From NCBI RefSeq assembly GCF_000430005.1, contig NZ_AUCY01000029.1, positions 1 to 40,846 on the forward strand: DNA of 40,846 bases, in the 5' to 3' direction. Positions within the stretch are counted from its first letter, which is position 1; each line of letters begins with the position of its first letter. Positions 1-7,483 of this stretch are shown here, in pieces. The notes below the pieces were generated by a model that saw nothing but the letters and a program-made list of their open reading frames with translations, made no database searches and was not told where the DNA came from. A program made the translations under genes and the position numbers. Origin of the DNA: Desulfovibrio cuneatus DSM 11391. GTDB lineage: Bacteria > Desulfobacterota > Desulfovibrionia > Desulfovibrionales > Desulfovibrionaceae.

Positions 1-135
1 TCAGTATACGTGGAAAAATTCCATAACACATAACGCTATCATCGTCTATCTATGCTTCCGTTCGGGTGTCATTTCTCCGCTCCTGCGGCGAGCAAGATGC
101 TTCGGCGGCGTAGCCGCCTGCGCCTCGCCTTGTCA

Positions 136-174
136 CTCCATGGCTCGCTACGCTCGCGACTGCCGTCGGCTTTA
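136..174. repeat. dispersed repeat module B, solo copy
   Basis: This GC-rich block includes the string GGCTCGCTACGCTCGCGACT followed by GCCGTCGGCTTTA. It recurs at 14161-14202 in the same orientation and inverted at 16080-16120, both inside composite palindromic repeats. Here it stands alone, about 300 bp downstream of the asparaginase gene. No gene was recognised between 1 and 472. The short open frames there cross repeats and have no ribosome binding site or recognisable domain. Confidence 0.7.
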
Positions 175-300
175 GGGAAGGCTTTGGCGTAAGGTTGTGT
201 TACCAACACTACGGTGTGGGGAAGCATTCCAAGCTCCTGCGAGCGAGTGGAGGCACCGTAGGTGCATCCATGCGCGAGCAGGGGGCTGTGCTTGGGCGGG

Positions 301-436
301 GCGTTGGTGAAAAGATAGAATTTTTTGTGCAGACAAGGCGGCGGCGGATTTTTCAAGGGGCTGACCTCACGGTCTGCCCTGACGAAAAATTCGCCGCCAA
401 CGAAGTATGCGCGAAAAAGGCTAGTTTTACCAACGT
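301..436. repeat. long imperfect palindrome, MITE-like
   Basis: The two halves are imperfect reverse complements over about 65 bp. Outer arms CGTTGGT (302-308) and ACCAACG (429-435) pair. A 15-bp inner stem at 340-354 and 384-398 has one mismatch, and the innermost TGACC/GGTC pairing closes a short loop near 367-370. It lies just downstream of the asparaginase stop on the minus strand. It could end that transcript, but no strong T-run follows. It is unrelated in sequence to the 125-bp repeats elsewhere in the window. Confidence 0.65.
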
Positions 437-472
437 GCCACGCCCAAAACCAAACAGAAAGACAGGGCGTTT

Positions 473-1492
473 CTAGTAGGCTTGAAACGCAGCGCGAACC
501 GCCTCCATCTTGGCCAATCCGCTCAGGCCACGGGCCATGCCCAAGGCCGCCATAAGCAATATCCTGGCCTTGGGGGCCCGCAGGCTACCGCCCAGAATAA
601 CGCCAAGGTCGCGCAGTTCGTTGGCGCCGCCCTTATAGCCATACAGGGGCCACACCCCGCCTTCAATACAGCGGGAAGTTAGCACCACAGGAATATGCGC
701 TGCCACGGCTGCGCGTATTTCTTCCAGCACGCCGGGGGGCACGTTGCCCGCACCAAACCCTTCCACCACAATGCCTTGCGCCCCGCACTGGCGGGCACAG
801 GCCAAAAAGCGGCCATCCATGCCAGGGGCAAGGCTTACCACGTCCACGGCTGTTTCAATGGCTTGCGGGGTAAGGGCTTTGCGCGGCAATGGCGTGCGGA
901 AAAGCTGTACCCCACCTGCCACGCAGGTGCCAATGGGGCCTGCGCCGGGGGCATCAAAGGAATTCACCGCCAGGGAATGCACTTTGGTCACTTCCCGTGC
1001 GGCGTAAATCTTATCTGCCATAAGCACCACGGTGCCCAAATCTGGCGGCACAGGATACAGGCATAAGCGAATGGCAGCCGCCAGGTTGCGCAGGCCGTCA
1101 TAGCCTGCCTCGTCGTGGGAACGCATGGCCCCTGTTACCACAATGGGCTTGGGGGAGGGCACTACAAGGTCCAGCAGAAAGGCCGTTTCTTCCATCACGT
1201 CGGTACCGTGGGTGACCACGGCCCCGGCAACGTCCTCGCGTTCCAGCATGGCCTTCACGTCCATGGCAAGCTGGAACATAAGGGCCGGGGTCATGTGGGG
1301 GCTGGGCAGGTCGGCCCATTCTACAGGCAAAATATGTTCCGGCCCCAGGGGTGCGTTTTTTACTGCGGCCCCCGGCAGTTCTGCCAGCAGGTCGGCAAGG
1401 TGCAGGGCTGGGCGCACGGCACCATCAGCACTTTGCTGCATGCCAATGGTGCCGCCAGTAAAGAATATGGCAATGTTGCGTGGGGCGTGCAT
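473..1492 (-). CDS. type II-like L-asparaginase
   Basis: This 339-residue protein is predicted to hydrolyse L-asparagine to aspartate and ammonia. Both signature threonine motifs are visible: TGGTIG at residues 12-17, with the nucleophilic Thr12, and THGTD at 94-98, supplying the second catalytic Thr97 and Asp98. A conserved DGLRNL segment follows near residue 132. Length fits the family (about 330-350). The first residues show no obvious signal peptide, so a cytoplasmic location is more likely than the periplasmic one of E. coli AnsB. The ATG is preceded by AGGA at good spacing. It lies downstream of der on the same strand but beyond two hairpins, so it probably has its own promoter. Glutaminase side activity cannot be judged from sequence. 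Confidence 0.9.
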   Translation of the reverse strand: MHAPRNIAIFFTGGTIGMQQSADGAVRPALHLADLLAELPGAAVKNAPLGPEHILPVEWADLPSPHMTPALMFQLAMDVKAMLEREDVAGAVVTHGTDVMEETAFLLDLVVPSPKPIVVTGAMRSHDEAGYDGLRNLAAAIRLCLYPVPPDLGTVVLMADKIYAAREVTKVHSLAVNSFDAPGAGPIGTCVAGGVQLFRTPLPRKALTPQAIETAVDVVSLAPGMDGRFLACARQCGAQGIVVEGFGAGNVPPGVLEEIRAAVAAHIPVVLTSRCIEGGVWPLYGYKGGANELRDLGVILGGSLRAPKARILLMAALGMARGLSGLAKMEAVRAAFQAY

Positions 1493-1607
1493 GGTGGTTC
1501 CTGCTCGTGCATTTTCACTTTGAAAGTATACATTGGCTTACCATGCAGCGCATTGGTTTTTTCAATGTAGCCATCTGTTGTAATATAATAAAACGACACG
1601 CTCCGCG

Positions 1608-1653
1608 GGTGGCAGGGTTGCTGCCACCGAGCAATTGCAAAGTGAAATTGCTC
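1608..1653 (-). terminator. tandem hairpins downstream of der
   Basis: Two adjacent perfect 8-bp stems are present: GAGCAATT/AATTGCTC (1629-1636 and 1646-1653) and GGTGGCAG/CTGCCACC (1608-1615 and 1621-1628). They begin 5 bp after the der stop on the minus strand. A TTTTATTATATT stretch follows about 15 bases later. This is probably transcript termination or 3'-end stabilisation for der. Confidence 0.55.
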
Positions 1654-1658
1654 TACCG

Positions 1659-3182
1659 CTATTTTTTGGCCTTCTTCTTGTGCGAAGAGCGAAAATGCAT
1701 ACGCATGGGGGCATGCTCAATGCCAAACATTTTGCGCAGGCCGCGCTCCAGGTAACGGCTGTACGCATCGTTAATAAGGTCTGCATTGTTCACAAAAAAC
1801 ACGAAGGTAGGCGGGGAAGTTTCCGCCTGTGTCATATAAAAGAACTTGGGGCGCACCCCTTTAACCATGGGGGCCTGGTGGGTTTGCAGCACTGTTTCCA
1901 GGGAACGGTTCAGCACCCCGGTGCCGATACGCAAGGAACATTCCTGGAAAATGCGCTTGGCAAGGGGCACAATTTTTTGCAGGTTTTTGTCTTTGGCAGC
2001 GGAAATGAACAGCAGCGGCACGTGGGGGCAAAACACCAGGGCCTGGCGGTAATCTTTTTCTTTTTCCTTACGTGCGGCAGGGTCTACAAGGTCCCACTTG
2101 TTTACCAGCAGCATGAAGGGGGTGCGGCGTTCCACCAACAGGTCAATAAGGCGCTTGTCCTGCTGGGTCAGCCCTTCATCGGCCCCCACCACCATCAGGG
2201 TCACGTGGGCCTTGGTGGTGCTTTTAATGGAAGAGTTTACGCTGTAGCGTTCCACCGTGTCGGCAATTTTGGAACGGCGGCGCACCCCGGCAGTGTCCAC
2301 AAAGGTGCAGGGCTCGCCGTCAATCATGGTGTGCACGTCCACGCTGTCGCGGGTGGTGCCAGGGGTGTCGCTCACAATCATGCGCTGGCGGCCAGTAAGG
2401 GCATTCACCAGGGAAGATTTGCCCGCATTGGGCCGCCCCAACAGGGCAAGGCGCAGGTAGCCGGGTTCCCCTTCCACTTCTTCGCTTTCCGCTGCGGCGT
2501 CAGCAGTGCCTTCTTCGTCTTCTTCGCCGTCCAAAATTTCCAGTTCGTCTTCACTTGCCACCAGGGCAATATGCGCGTTTTCTGCTTCCTCTTCAGCTTC
2601 GCCTTCTGCCTTGTCTTCTGGCTCGGGAATTTCGTCGCCGTCGGGGAACACACGCTCGCGCATGAATTCTTCCAGTTCCATCATGTTAAAGCCGTGGGCT
2701 GCGGAGCAGGGCACCAGCTCCATGCCAAGGTTATGGAATTCTGCCAGCAGAATGTCGGCCTTTTCTGCCCCATCAATTTTGTTCACCACCAGCAACAGGG
2801 GTTTGCCCACCTTGCGCAAGAAGTCTGCCAGGTGCCTGTCCAGGGGGGTAAGGCCGTCTCTGCCATCTACCACAAGGCACAGCAGGCTGGCTTCTGCCAC
2901 GGCTTCCTTGGCTTGGCGCAGAATGTCCTCTTCAAACCCGCGCAGCAGCACCGGCCCTTGCGAGGCTTTTGCCGCAGCGTCCAGGGTAACGCCGCCAGTA
3001 TCAACCAGAATAAAAGGTTCGCGGCCACGGCGCTTCACTACCCCTTCCATGCGGTCGCGGGTAATACCTGCCCTGTCGTGGGTAATGGCCCGGTTGCTGC
3101 GAATAAGGCGGTTGAACAGGGTGGATTTGCCCACGTTGGGGCGGCCCAGCAGGGCAACTTGGGGAAGATAAGCGGATGACAT
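1659..3182 (-). CDS. der: ribosome-assembly GTPase Der (EngA)
   Basis: Der is an essential double-GTPase acting in 50S ribosomal subunit assembly. The 507 residues show two G domains in tandem. The first has GRPNVGKS (13-20), DTGG (61-64) and NKID (134-137). The second has GRPNAGKS (249-256), DTPG/DTAG (272-275 and 296-299) and NKWD (361-364). A KH-like C-terminal domain ends in a very basic KKKAKK tail. An unusually long acidic linker, residues about 183-240 and mostly Glu and Asp, separates the G domains and makes the protein longer than the usual 440-490. The start MSSAYLPQVALLG places the first P-loop at its normal distance. The minus-strand neighbours appear to be separate transcription units, because hairpin-rich repeats lie on both sides. 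Confidence 0.96.
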   Translation of the reverse strand: MSSAYLPQVALLGRPNVGKSTLFNRLIRSNRAITHDRAGITRDRMEGVVKRRGREPFILVDTGGVTLDAAAKASQGPVLLRGFEEDILRQAKEAVAEASLLCLVVDGRDGLTPLDRHLADFLRKVGKPLLLVVNKIDGAEKADILLAEFHNLGMELVPCSAAHGFNMMELEEFMRERVFPDGDEIPEPEDKAEGEAEEEAENAHIALVASEDELEILDGEEDEEGTADAAAESEEVEGEPGYLRLALLGRPNAGKSSLVNALTGRQRMIVSDTPGTTRDSVDVHTMIDGEPCTFVDTAGVRRRSKIADTVERYSVNSSIKSTTKAHVTLMVVGADEGLTQQDKRLIDLLVERRTPFMLLVNKWDLVDPAARKEKEKDYRQALVFCPHVPLLFISAAKDKNLQKIVPLAKRIFQECSLRIGTGVLNRSLETVLQTHQAPMVKGVRPKFFYMTQAETSPPTFVFFVNNADLINDAYSRYLERGLRKMFGIEHAPMRMHFRSSHKKKAKK

Positions 3183-3247
3183 AGCGTGTACCTAAGCAAA
3201 AAGGTGTGTGGCAACCCAAGGCGGCTGCCATTGAATCAACAAATGGT

Positions 3248-3342
3248 GAGGCTCTGCCTCCCCATACCCCTCCGCCAAGGGCATGATGCCCTTGGAACCC
3301 CGCATCGGCGTTCAGTTTTTCGCTACGCGAAAAGCTGAACGC
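3248..3342. repeat. cluster of small hairpin repeats
   Basis: Three palindromes are packed between the thioesterase stop and the der start. They are GAGGC/GCCTC at 3248-3260, a 21-bp palindrome centred on 3285 (CCAAGGGCAT/ATGCCCTTGG), and a stem GCGTTCAG/CTGAACGC at 3308-3315 and 3335-3342 with a complementary interior. The arrangement is typical of REP or BIME-type extragenic repeats. No open frame with a credible start lies here. Confidence 0.6.
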
Positions 3343-3347
3343 AAATG

Positions 3348-3401
3348 GGGGTCAAGGGGCGTCACGTCCCTTGCAGGGGGTTTGGGGGACAGCGTCCCCC
3401 A
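3348..3401. repeat. REP-like double hairpin, intergenic copy
   Basis: Two hairpins lie in tandem: AAGGGGCGTCACGTCCCTT, then TGGGGGACAGCGTCCCCCA. A nearly identical block occurs at 30776-30827, where it is inside the hypF reading frame. This copy is 11 bp from the stop of the thioesterase-ACT gene and could stabilise the 3' end of that transcript. Confidence 0.75.
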
Positions 3402-3412
3402 AAAAACGGGAT

Positions 3413-4354
3413 CTACTGGCAGGGGTCGTCCTCGTTTTTTTCAATGCGGTGGCCAACGGCTTCCAGGCTTTTGAAGGCATGGTCACGCAGGGCAAGTGGC
3501 AAAAGCAGCAGGCTGTTGGTAAGGGTAGAAAGGATGAGTACGGGAATGCGGGCGGCTGCCAGCACAGAGGTAATGCTTGCCAGCACCCCCACGCTGCCTG
3601 GGCGTACTCCTTCGTATTCCTGCAAGGCATCCGGGTTTTCCATGCTGCTTTGCTTCATGCTTTCATTAATAGCCAGGCAAAAATAGTCACGCAAGGTAAG
3701 GGCTGGCTCTTCTTCAAATGCCAGGGCGCATGCTTCATTCACTGCGCAAAAAAGTCCTTCCGCAGTGCGCACAATGCCCAGCAAATCTTGGGCTGGCACC
3801 TGGGGGAGCGGGCTTTGTGGCGGCACCTGATACAGGGTGAACATTCCTGGCAATTCCTTCAGGCGGAAATACTGGGTATAACTGCCTGCGGTGCGCCGGG
3901 TAAGGCGTGAAATAGCCATGCGCCGGGTGCCGTCTGCCATGCGCCGCCTGTCTTCCTCTGTTTCGGCAAGAAGGGGTGGCAAGGTGCGGGGGTTGCCCTG
4001 GGCATCAATACCCACAAAAATCAGATAACCTGTGGAAACATGGCGTACTTCACCCGTCAGGTAATCTTCTGCTTCAATGCGTACACCCACTTCCATGCTG
4101 CTACGTGCCACCGTGTTTACGGAGCAGTGGAACATAATAATATCGCCGGGGTGGACCGGGGCAATAAATTCCATGTGGGCAATGGCCGCTGTTACCAGCG
4201 TGCCGCGTGCATGGCGAAAGGCACAAATGGCCCCGGCAGAATCGAGCATGCGCAAAAGTTCCCCACCATGCATTTTACCTGCATTGTTGGTATGGTGGGG
4301 CATTACCTGATGCTGTATGGTAGCCCGGCTGGCGCTAACCTTTTTTCCTTGCAT
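3413..4354 (-). CDS. hotdog acyl-CoA thioesterase fused to ACT-like domain
   Basis: Residues 1-150 of 313 form a hotdog-fold acyl-CoA thioesterase of the YciA/BFIT type. The signature NNAGKMHGGELLRMLDSAG spans about 23-41, followed by the usual VTAAIAHMEFIAPVHPGD strand region. Such enzymes hydrolyse acyl-CoA to free acid and CoA. Residues about 155-303 are not part of that fold. They contain two half-repeats ending in VRPGSVGVLASITSVLA and ARIPVLILSTLTNSLLLLP, which resemble ACT domains of the CASTOR/ACT_7 type that bind amino acids. The protein may therefore be an allosterically controlled thioesterase, which is inference. The gene stands alone between repeats and the KdsD gene. An AAGG lies upstream of the ATG. 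Confidence 0.8.
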   Translation of the reverse strand: MQGKKVSASRATIQHQVMPHHTNNAGKMHGGELLRMLDSAGAICAFRHARGTLVTAAIAHMEFIAPVHPGDIIMFHCSVNTVARSSMEVGVRIEAEDYLTGEVRHVSTGYLIFVGIDAQGNPRTLPPLLAETEEDRRRMADGTRRMAISRLTRRTAGSYTQYFRLKELPGMFTLYQVPPQSPLPQVPAQDLLGIVRTAEGLFCAVNEACALAFEEEPALTLRDYFCLAINESMKQSSMENPDALQEYEGVRPGSVGVLASITSVLAAARIPVLILSTLTNSLLLLPLALRDHAFKSLEAVGHRIEKNEDDPCQ

Positions 4355-4410
4355 GGTGTAACCTTATGTATACGGAACAAAAATGCACAGTGCCTTTGGC
4401 GTTACTGTGA

Positions 4411-5394
4411 CTAGCCCGCAAATTTTACTTTACCCTTGCCCAAAAGGTCGTGCAAATGCACCACCCCCACCAGCGTGCCCTGGGCACCTGTAACGGGCAA
4501 AAGTGTTATGGCTTTTTCTTCCATCATGTCCAGTACTTCCGCAGCGCTGTTGCCTGGCTGGCAACTTCTTGGGTTGCGGGTCATAAACCCGGCAACGGCT
4601 GCTTCTGGCACATAACGCCCTTGGCATACGATACGGCGTATATCGCCATCTGTCAAAATGCCCAGTACATTGTGCTTTGCGTTTGTTACCACAACGCCGC
4701 CAAGGCCGCCTGCATCCAGGGCCGTTAGGGCTGCTTGCATGGGGGCATCTTCCGTAACGCTGGGAACAATTGTATGCATCATATCGGCAATGGCAAGCCC
4801 AAGGCGCCTGCCAAGGTCGCCAGCGGGGTGGTATTTTTTAAAGTCATTGGGGGTAAAGGCCTTCATGTCCATAAGGCACACGGCAAGGGCGTCGCCCAGG
4901 GCAAGGGTTGCCGTGGTGCTGCTGGTGGGGGCCAGGTTCATGGGGCACGCTTCACGCGGGATGCCGGAATCCAGCACCACGTCTGCCATGGAAGCAAAGG
5001 GGGTGGCAAGGCCGGAAGTAATGGCAATTATTGGGGTGCCAATGCGCTTCAGGGAAGGGATAATGGCGTTGAGCTCTTCACTTTTTCCGGAATAGGAAAT
5101 GGCAATAACCACATCGTCTGCCCGAATGGAACCAAGGTCGCCGTGGGCACCTTCCACAGCATGTAAAAAGAAGGAAGGCGTTCCTGTGGAAGAAAATGTG
5201 GCAGCAAGCTTGCGCCCCACCAGGCCAGATTTGCCCAGCCCGGTAACAACAACGCGCCCGGCACAGGCCCCCAAAAGCTGCACCGCCTGGTGGAAGGCCG
5301 CCCCAAGGTTTGCCTGCACATGGTGCAGGGCTTCAATTTCTATGGCAAAAACTTCGCGGCCTCGTTCGGCCCAATGCGTTTGTGAAGCGCTCAT
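4411..5394 (-). CDS. kdsD: arabinose-5-phosphate isomerase (KdsD/KpsF)
   Basis: This enzyme interconverts D-ribulose 5-phosphate and D-arabinose 5-phosphate, the first step toward Kdo for LPS. The 327 residues from the chosen ATG match the family length of about 328. A SIS sugar-isomerase domain covers about 40-180 with TGLGKSGLVG (51-60), followed by two CBS domains (about 205-260 and 270-325). The frame stays open upstream to 5556, but those extra 54 residues have no counterpart in the family and partly translate a repeat end at 5470-5502. The internal ATG, with AAGG about 10 bases upstream, is therefore preferred. The gene is divergent from the peroxiredoxin gene. Confidence 0.92.
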   Translation of the reverse strand: MSASQTHWAERGREVFAIEIEALHHVQANLGAAFHQAVQLLGACAGRVVVTGLGKSGLVGRKLAATFSSTGTPSFFLHAVEGAHGDLGSIRADDVVIAISYSGKSEELNAIIPSLKRIGTPIIAITSGLATPFASMADVVLDSGIPREACPMNLAPTSSTTATLALGDALAVCLMDMKAFTPNDFKKYHPAGDLGRRLGLAIADMMHTIVPSVTEDAPMQAALTALDAGGLGGVVVTNAKHNVLGILTDGDIRRIVCQGRYVPEAAVAGFMTRNPRSCQPGNSAAEVLDMMEEKAITLLPVTGAQGTLVGVVHLHDLLGKGKVKFAG

Positions 5395-5469
5395 ATATAG
5401 GTAACCTTTTATGCAATTGGTAGCTGGTAGTTGGGTATATACCATGAACCACTGTTCATTGGCATTTGC

Positions 5470-5502
5470 GAAACGCTCAGTTATTTCGTTTGGCAAGGCA
5501 CA
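5470..5502 (+). repeat. solo left end of the 125-bp palindromic repeat
   Basis: This segment matches the left end of the dispersed repeat: GAAACGCTCAGTTATTTCG, then TTTGGCAAGGCAC. The core and right end are missing. It lies in the kdsD/peroxiredoxin gap, 75 bp upstream of the kdsD start. Confidence 0.8.
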
Positions 5503-5627
5503 ATAGGCATACTCATGCCTGTGAGCGTTGTAGGGCATAAGGGGCAACGGGGTCAAGAAAAAGACAAACGCGCCGTACTTTAGTATGCCAGTTTCCCCAC
5601 GTATGTGGCGGGCTAAACCGCTTTCTC

Positions 5628-5656
5628 TTGACGATTCCTGTATAGCGGCCTATTAT
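5628..5656 (+). promoter_or_regulatory. sigma70-type promoter of peroxiredoxin gene
   Basis: TTGACG (5628-5633), a 17-bp spacer and TATTAT (5651-5656) give a near-consensus promoter. Transcription would start near 5663. That is upstream of the ATG at 5691 and makes an in-frame ATG at 5661 unlikely to be the start. Confidence 0.65.
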
Positions 5657-5690
5657 TCCTATGAATGAATTAAGCATACGAGGAGGCCAT

Positions 5691-6314
5691 ATGGCAGCTG
5701 CGGTTTCCACTACCCACCCCATCAAAATAGGTGATAAAGTTCACCCTTTTGTGTTCAGCACGTACAACCCGCGTGATGACCGGTTTGAAGAATGCAGCCT
5801 TGCAAAGCTGCTCATGGAAAAGAAGTGGATTATTCTATTCTTTTACCCGGCAGACTTTACCTTTGTGTGCCCCACCGAACTTGCCGACCTTGCCAGCCAC
5901 CAGGCTGAAATGCAACGCATGGGCATTGAAGTAATTTCTATTTCTACAGACACACAGTTTTCTCACCTTGCCTGGTGCAAGGCGGAAAGGCTGCTGCAAA
6001 ATGTAAAATTCCTTATGGCTTCAGACCCAACAGGGGAAGCAGCCAAATTTTTCGGCGTGTATGACGACACCACAGGCACCGCCTTGCGGGGAACATTTAT
6101 TATTAACCCTGACGGCCTTTTGGTTGGGGCAGAAATAAATGCCGTGAATGTTGGGCGTAATGCTGCCGAATTACTGCGCAAAATGCGCGCTATGACCTAC
6201 CTGCGCGACGCGCCAGACCAAGCGTGCCCGGCGGGGTGGGTTGAAGGTTCCCCCACGCTTACCCCCTCCGAAGCAATGGTGGGGAACGTGTACGAACATC
6301 TTCACAACAAATAG
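5691..6314 (+). CDS. 2-Cys peroxiredoxin (AhpC/TSA family)
   Basis: This 207-residue thiol peroxidase reduces H2O2 and organic peroxides. The peroxidatic cysteine is Cys60 in DFTFVCPTEL. The resolving cysteine is Cys179 in DQACPAGW near the C-terminus, so it is a typical 2-Cys enzyme of the AhpC/Prx1 class. The start is set by AGGAGG five bases before the ATG; an upstream in-frame ATG at 5661 precedes the expected transcript start. It is monocistronic, with a sigma70-type promoter in front and a strong terminator behind. No adjacent reductase (AhpF or rubredoxin-type) is seen, so the electron donor is unknown. In an anaerobe it would act in oxygen defence. Confidence 0.93.
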   Translation: MAAAVSTTHPIKIGDKVHPFVFSTYNPRDDRFEECSLAKLLMEKKWIILFFYPADFTFVCPTELADLASHQAEMQRMGIEVISISTDTQFSHLAWCKAERLLQNVKFLMASDPTGEAAKFFGVYDDTTGTALRGTFIINPDGLLVGAEINAVNVGRNAAELLRKMRAMTYLRDAPDQACPAGWVEGSPTLTPSEAMVGNVYEHLHNK

Positions 6315-6342
6315 CCCTCCGCTTGGTAGGCTCCACTTGCTG

Positions 6343-6373
6343 CAAAGCCCGCGTGTGCGGGCTTTGTGTTTTT
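6343..6373 (+). terminator. rho-independent terminator of peroxiredoxin gene
   Basis: A perfect 10-bp stem CAAAGCCCGC/GCGGGCTTTG (6343-6352 and 6357-6366) with loop GTGT is followed by TGTTTTT. It lies 28 bp after the peroxiredoxin stop. Confidence 0.88.
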
Positions 6374-6479
6374 AGTGGATGTGCGGCTTGCCACCGCCCC
6401 ATTCCTCTTTTCTTATTTAGTTTGCCTCTCGCTAAGATTACTGTGGCGCTTGCACCACAATAATCCCACATTCCCCAAC

Positions 6480-6519
6480 AAAAAAGTCCCCCGCCTCTTT
6501 TTCCAAAAAGGCAAGGGAC
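6480..6519 (-). terminator. rho-independent terminator of flgFGAH
   Basis: On the minus strand, a stem running from GTCCCTTGCC to GGCGGGGGAC, with G-U pairs and a U/A-rich upper part, is followed by six T residues (6480-6485 in + coordinates). It ends the flagellar operon 31 bp after flgH. Confidence 0.75.
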
Positions 6520-6550
6520 ATCTTTTTACCCTCTGTACCAAAAAACTAAC

Positions 6551-7267
6551 TTACAGCGGCCACACGTTATCAAGCAACCGGCTCAACCAGCCAGACTTCT
6601 GCTTGTCGCCCAGCACGCCTTCGCCGTAGTATTCCACCTTGGAATCCGCAAGTTGGGTGGAATCCACCGAGTTATCCGAAGCGATGTCCCGCGAGCGCAC
6701 AAGCCCACTTACCACCATGTACTGGGTTTCTTCATTCACGCGCACTTCCCGTGCGCCCTGAATTTGCAGCACCCCGCCAGGCAGCACTTGCAGCACCCGC
6801 GCCCCAATGGTGGCGGTTACGTAGTTTTCCCGCTTGGTTTCCCCTTTGGCCTGCATGTTGGAACCATATTGGCTGGCAAGCAGTGGGTTTTCCCCCACCT
6901 TGCCGCTTAACAGGCTACTGGCACCCCACAACGGGCCAACGGTTTTCTCTCCAAGGGCGCTGGTTACGTCCACACTCATACCGGAAGTGCGGGAAGCGTC
7001 GGTGTCAGCCTTGCTTTTAGACTTGGAGTTTTCCACAATCTTGATAAGCACAATGTCGCCCACGTGGCGGGCGCGGTTGTCCGCATACATGTCTACGTTT
7101 TCCGAAGCGCTGAACAGCGAACCGGGGTTTGCCACACGTTGGTCCGGCTCCGTATACACCTGAGCCTGGGTAATGGGGGGCATGGGGGTGGATGTATGCT
7201 TTTGCGGGGCGCAACCCGCTAAGCCAATGCCTGAGACAATAAGCATACAGCGTGTAATATTTCGCAT
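6551..7267 (-). CDS. flgH: flagellar L-ring protein FlgH
   Basis: FlgH forms the outer-membrane L-ring of the flagellar basal body. The 238-residue lipoprotein has a signal peptide with lipobox LAGC (Cys19). It carries the family's typical GSLF...YADNRARHVGDIVLIKI region and a C-terminal segment rich in alternating hydrophobics. The frame is open 50 residues further upstream, but the chosen ATG has AAGGA at the right spacing and gives a canonical lipoprotein start. It is the last gene of flgF-flgG-flgA-flgH. The P-ring gene flgI and flgJ, which commonly follow flgH, are absent, and a terminator comes next. A 211-bp gap separates it from flgA. Confidence 0.95.
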   Translation of the reverse strand: MRNITRCMLIVSGIGLAGCAPQKHTSTPMPPITQAQVYTEPDQRVANPGSLFSASENVDMYADNRARHVGDIVLIKIVENSKSKSKADTDASRTSGMSVDVTSALGEKTVGPLWGASSLLSGKVGENPLLASQYGSNMQAKGETKRENYVTATIGARVLQVLPGGVLQIQGAREVRVNEETQYMVVSGLVRSRDIASDNSVDSTQLADSKVEYYGEGVLGDKQKSGWLSRLLDNVWPL

Positions 7268-7466
7268 GGTGTTTTCCTTCTCATATGCCGCTTGCGCGGG
7301 TTGCTTGCCTTGTTCCACGGCCCGGCTGGCACGGGCCTGTTGTTCCAATACTATGTATGATCCCTCTCCCGCAGATATTCCTGGTACTCTCAAAATCATT
7401 CCTGTTGCCACCACCACGTACCCCCCTCCAGAGGCAAGTAAGGCAGCACTGGATACAAAGCTTTTA

Positions 7467-7483
7467 GGAAACGCTCAGTTATT
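7467..7483 (+). repeat. solo repeat end overlapping the flgA stop codon
   Basis: GGAAACGCTCAGTTATT is identical to the terminal 17 bases of the dispersed repeat (for example 36956-36972). The flgA stop (TAA on the minus strand) is at 7479-7481, inside this match. The repeat end therefore supplies, or coincides with, the end of the flgA reading frame. Confidence 0.6.

Noticed and set aside
195-476. A 93-residue plus-strand frame downstream of the asparaginase gene.
   Set aside because: It runs across a 136-bp palindrome, so its peptide is set by the repeat. There is no good start signal.
1635-3179. A 514-residue plus-strand open frame opposite der.
   Set aside because: It is the antisense shadow of der in a GC-rich genome. 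It has no ribosome binding site and no recognisable domain, while der on the other strand has all GTPase motifs.
5395-5556. N-terminal extension of the KdsD frame by 54 residues.
   Set aside because: The extra codons cross a repeat end and are not part of the known family; the ATG at 5394 gives the normal length.
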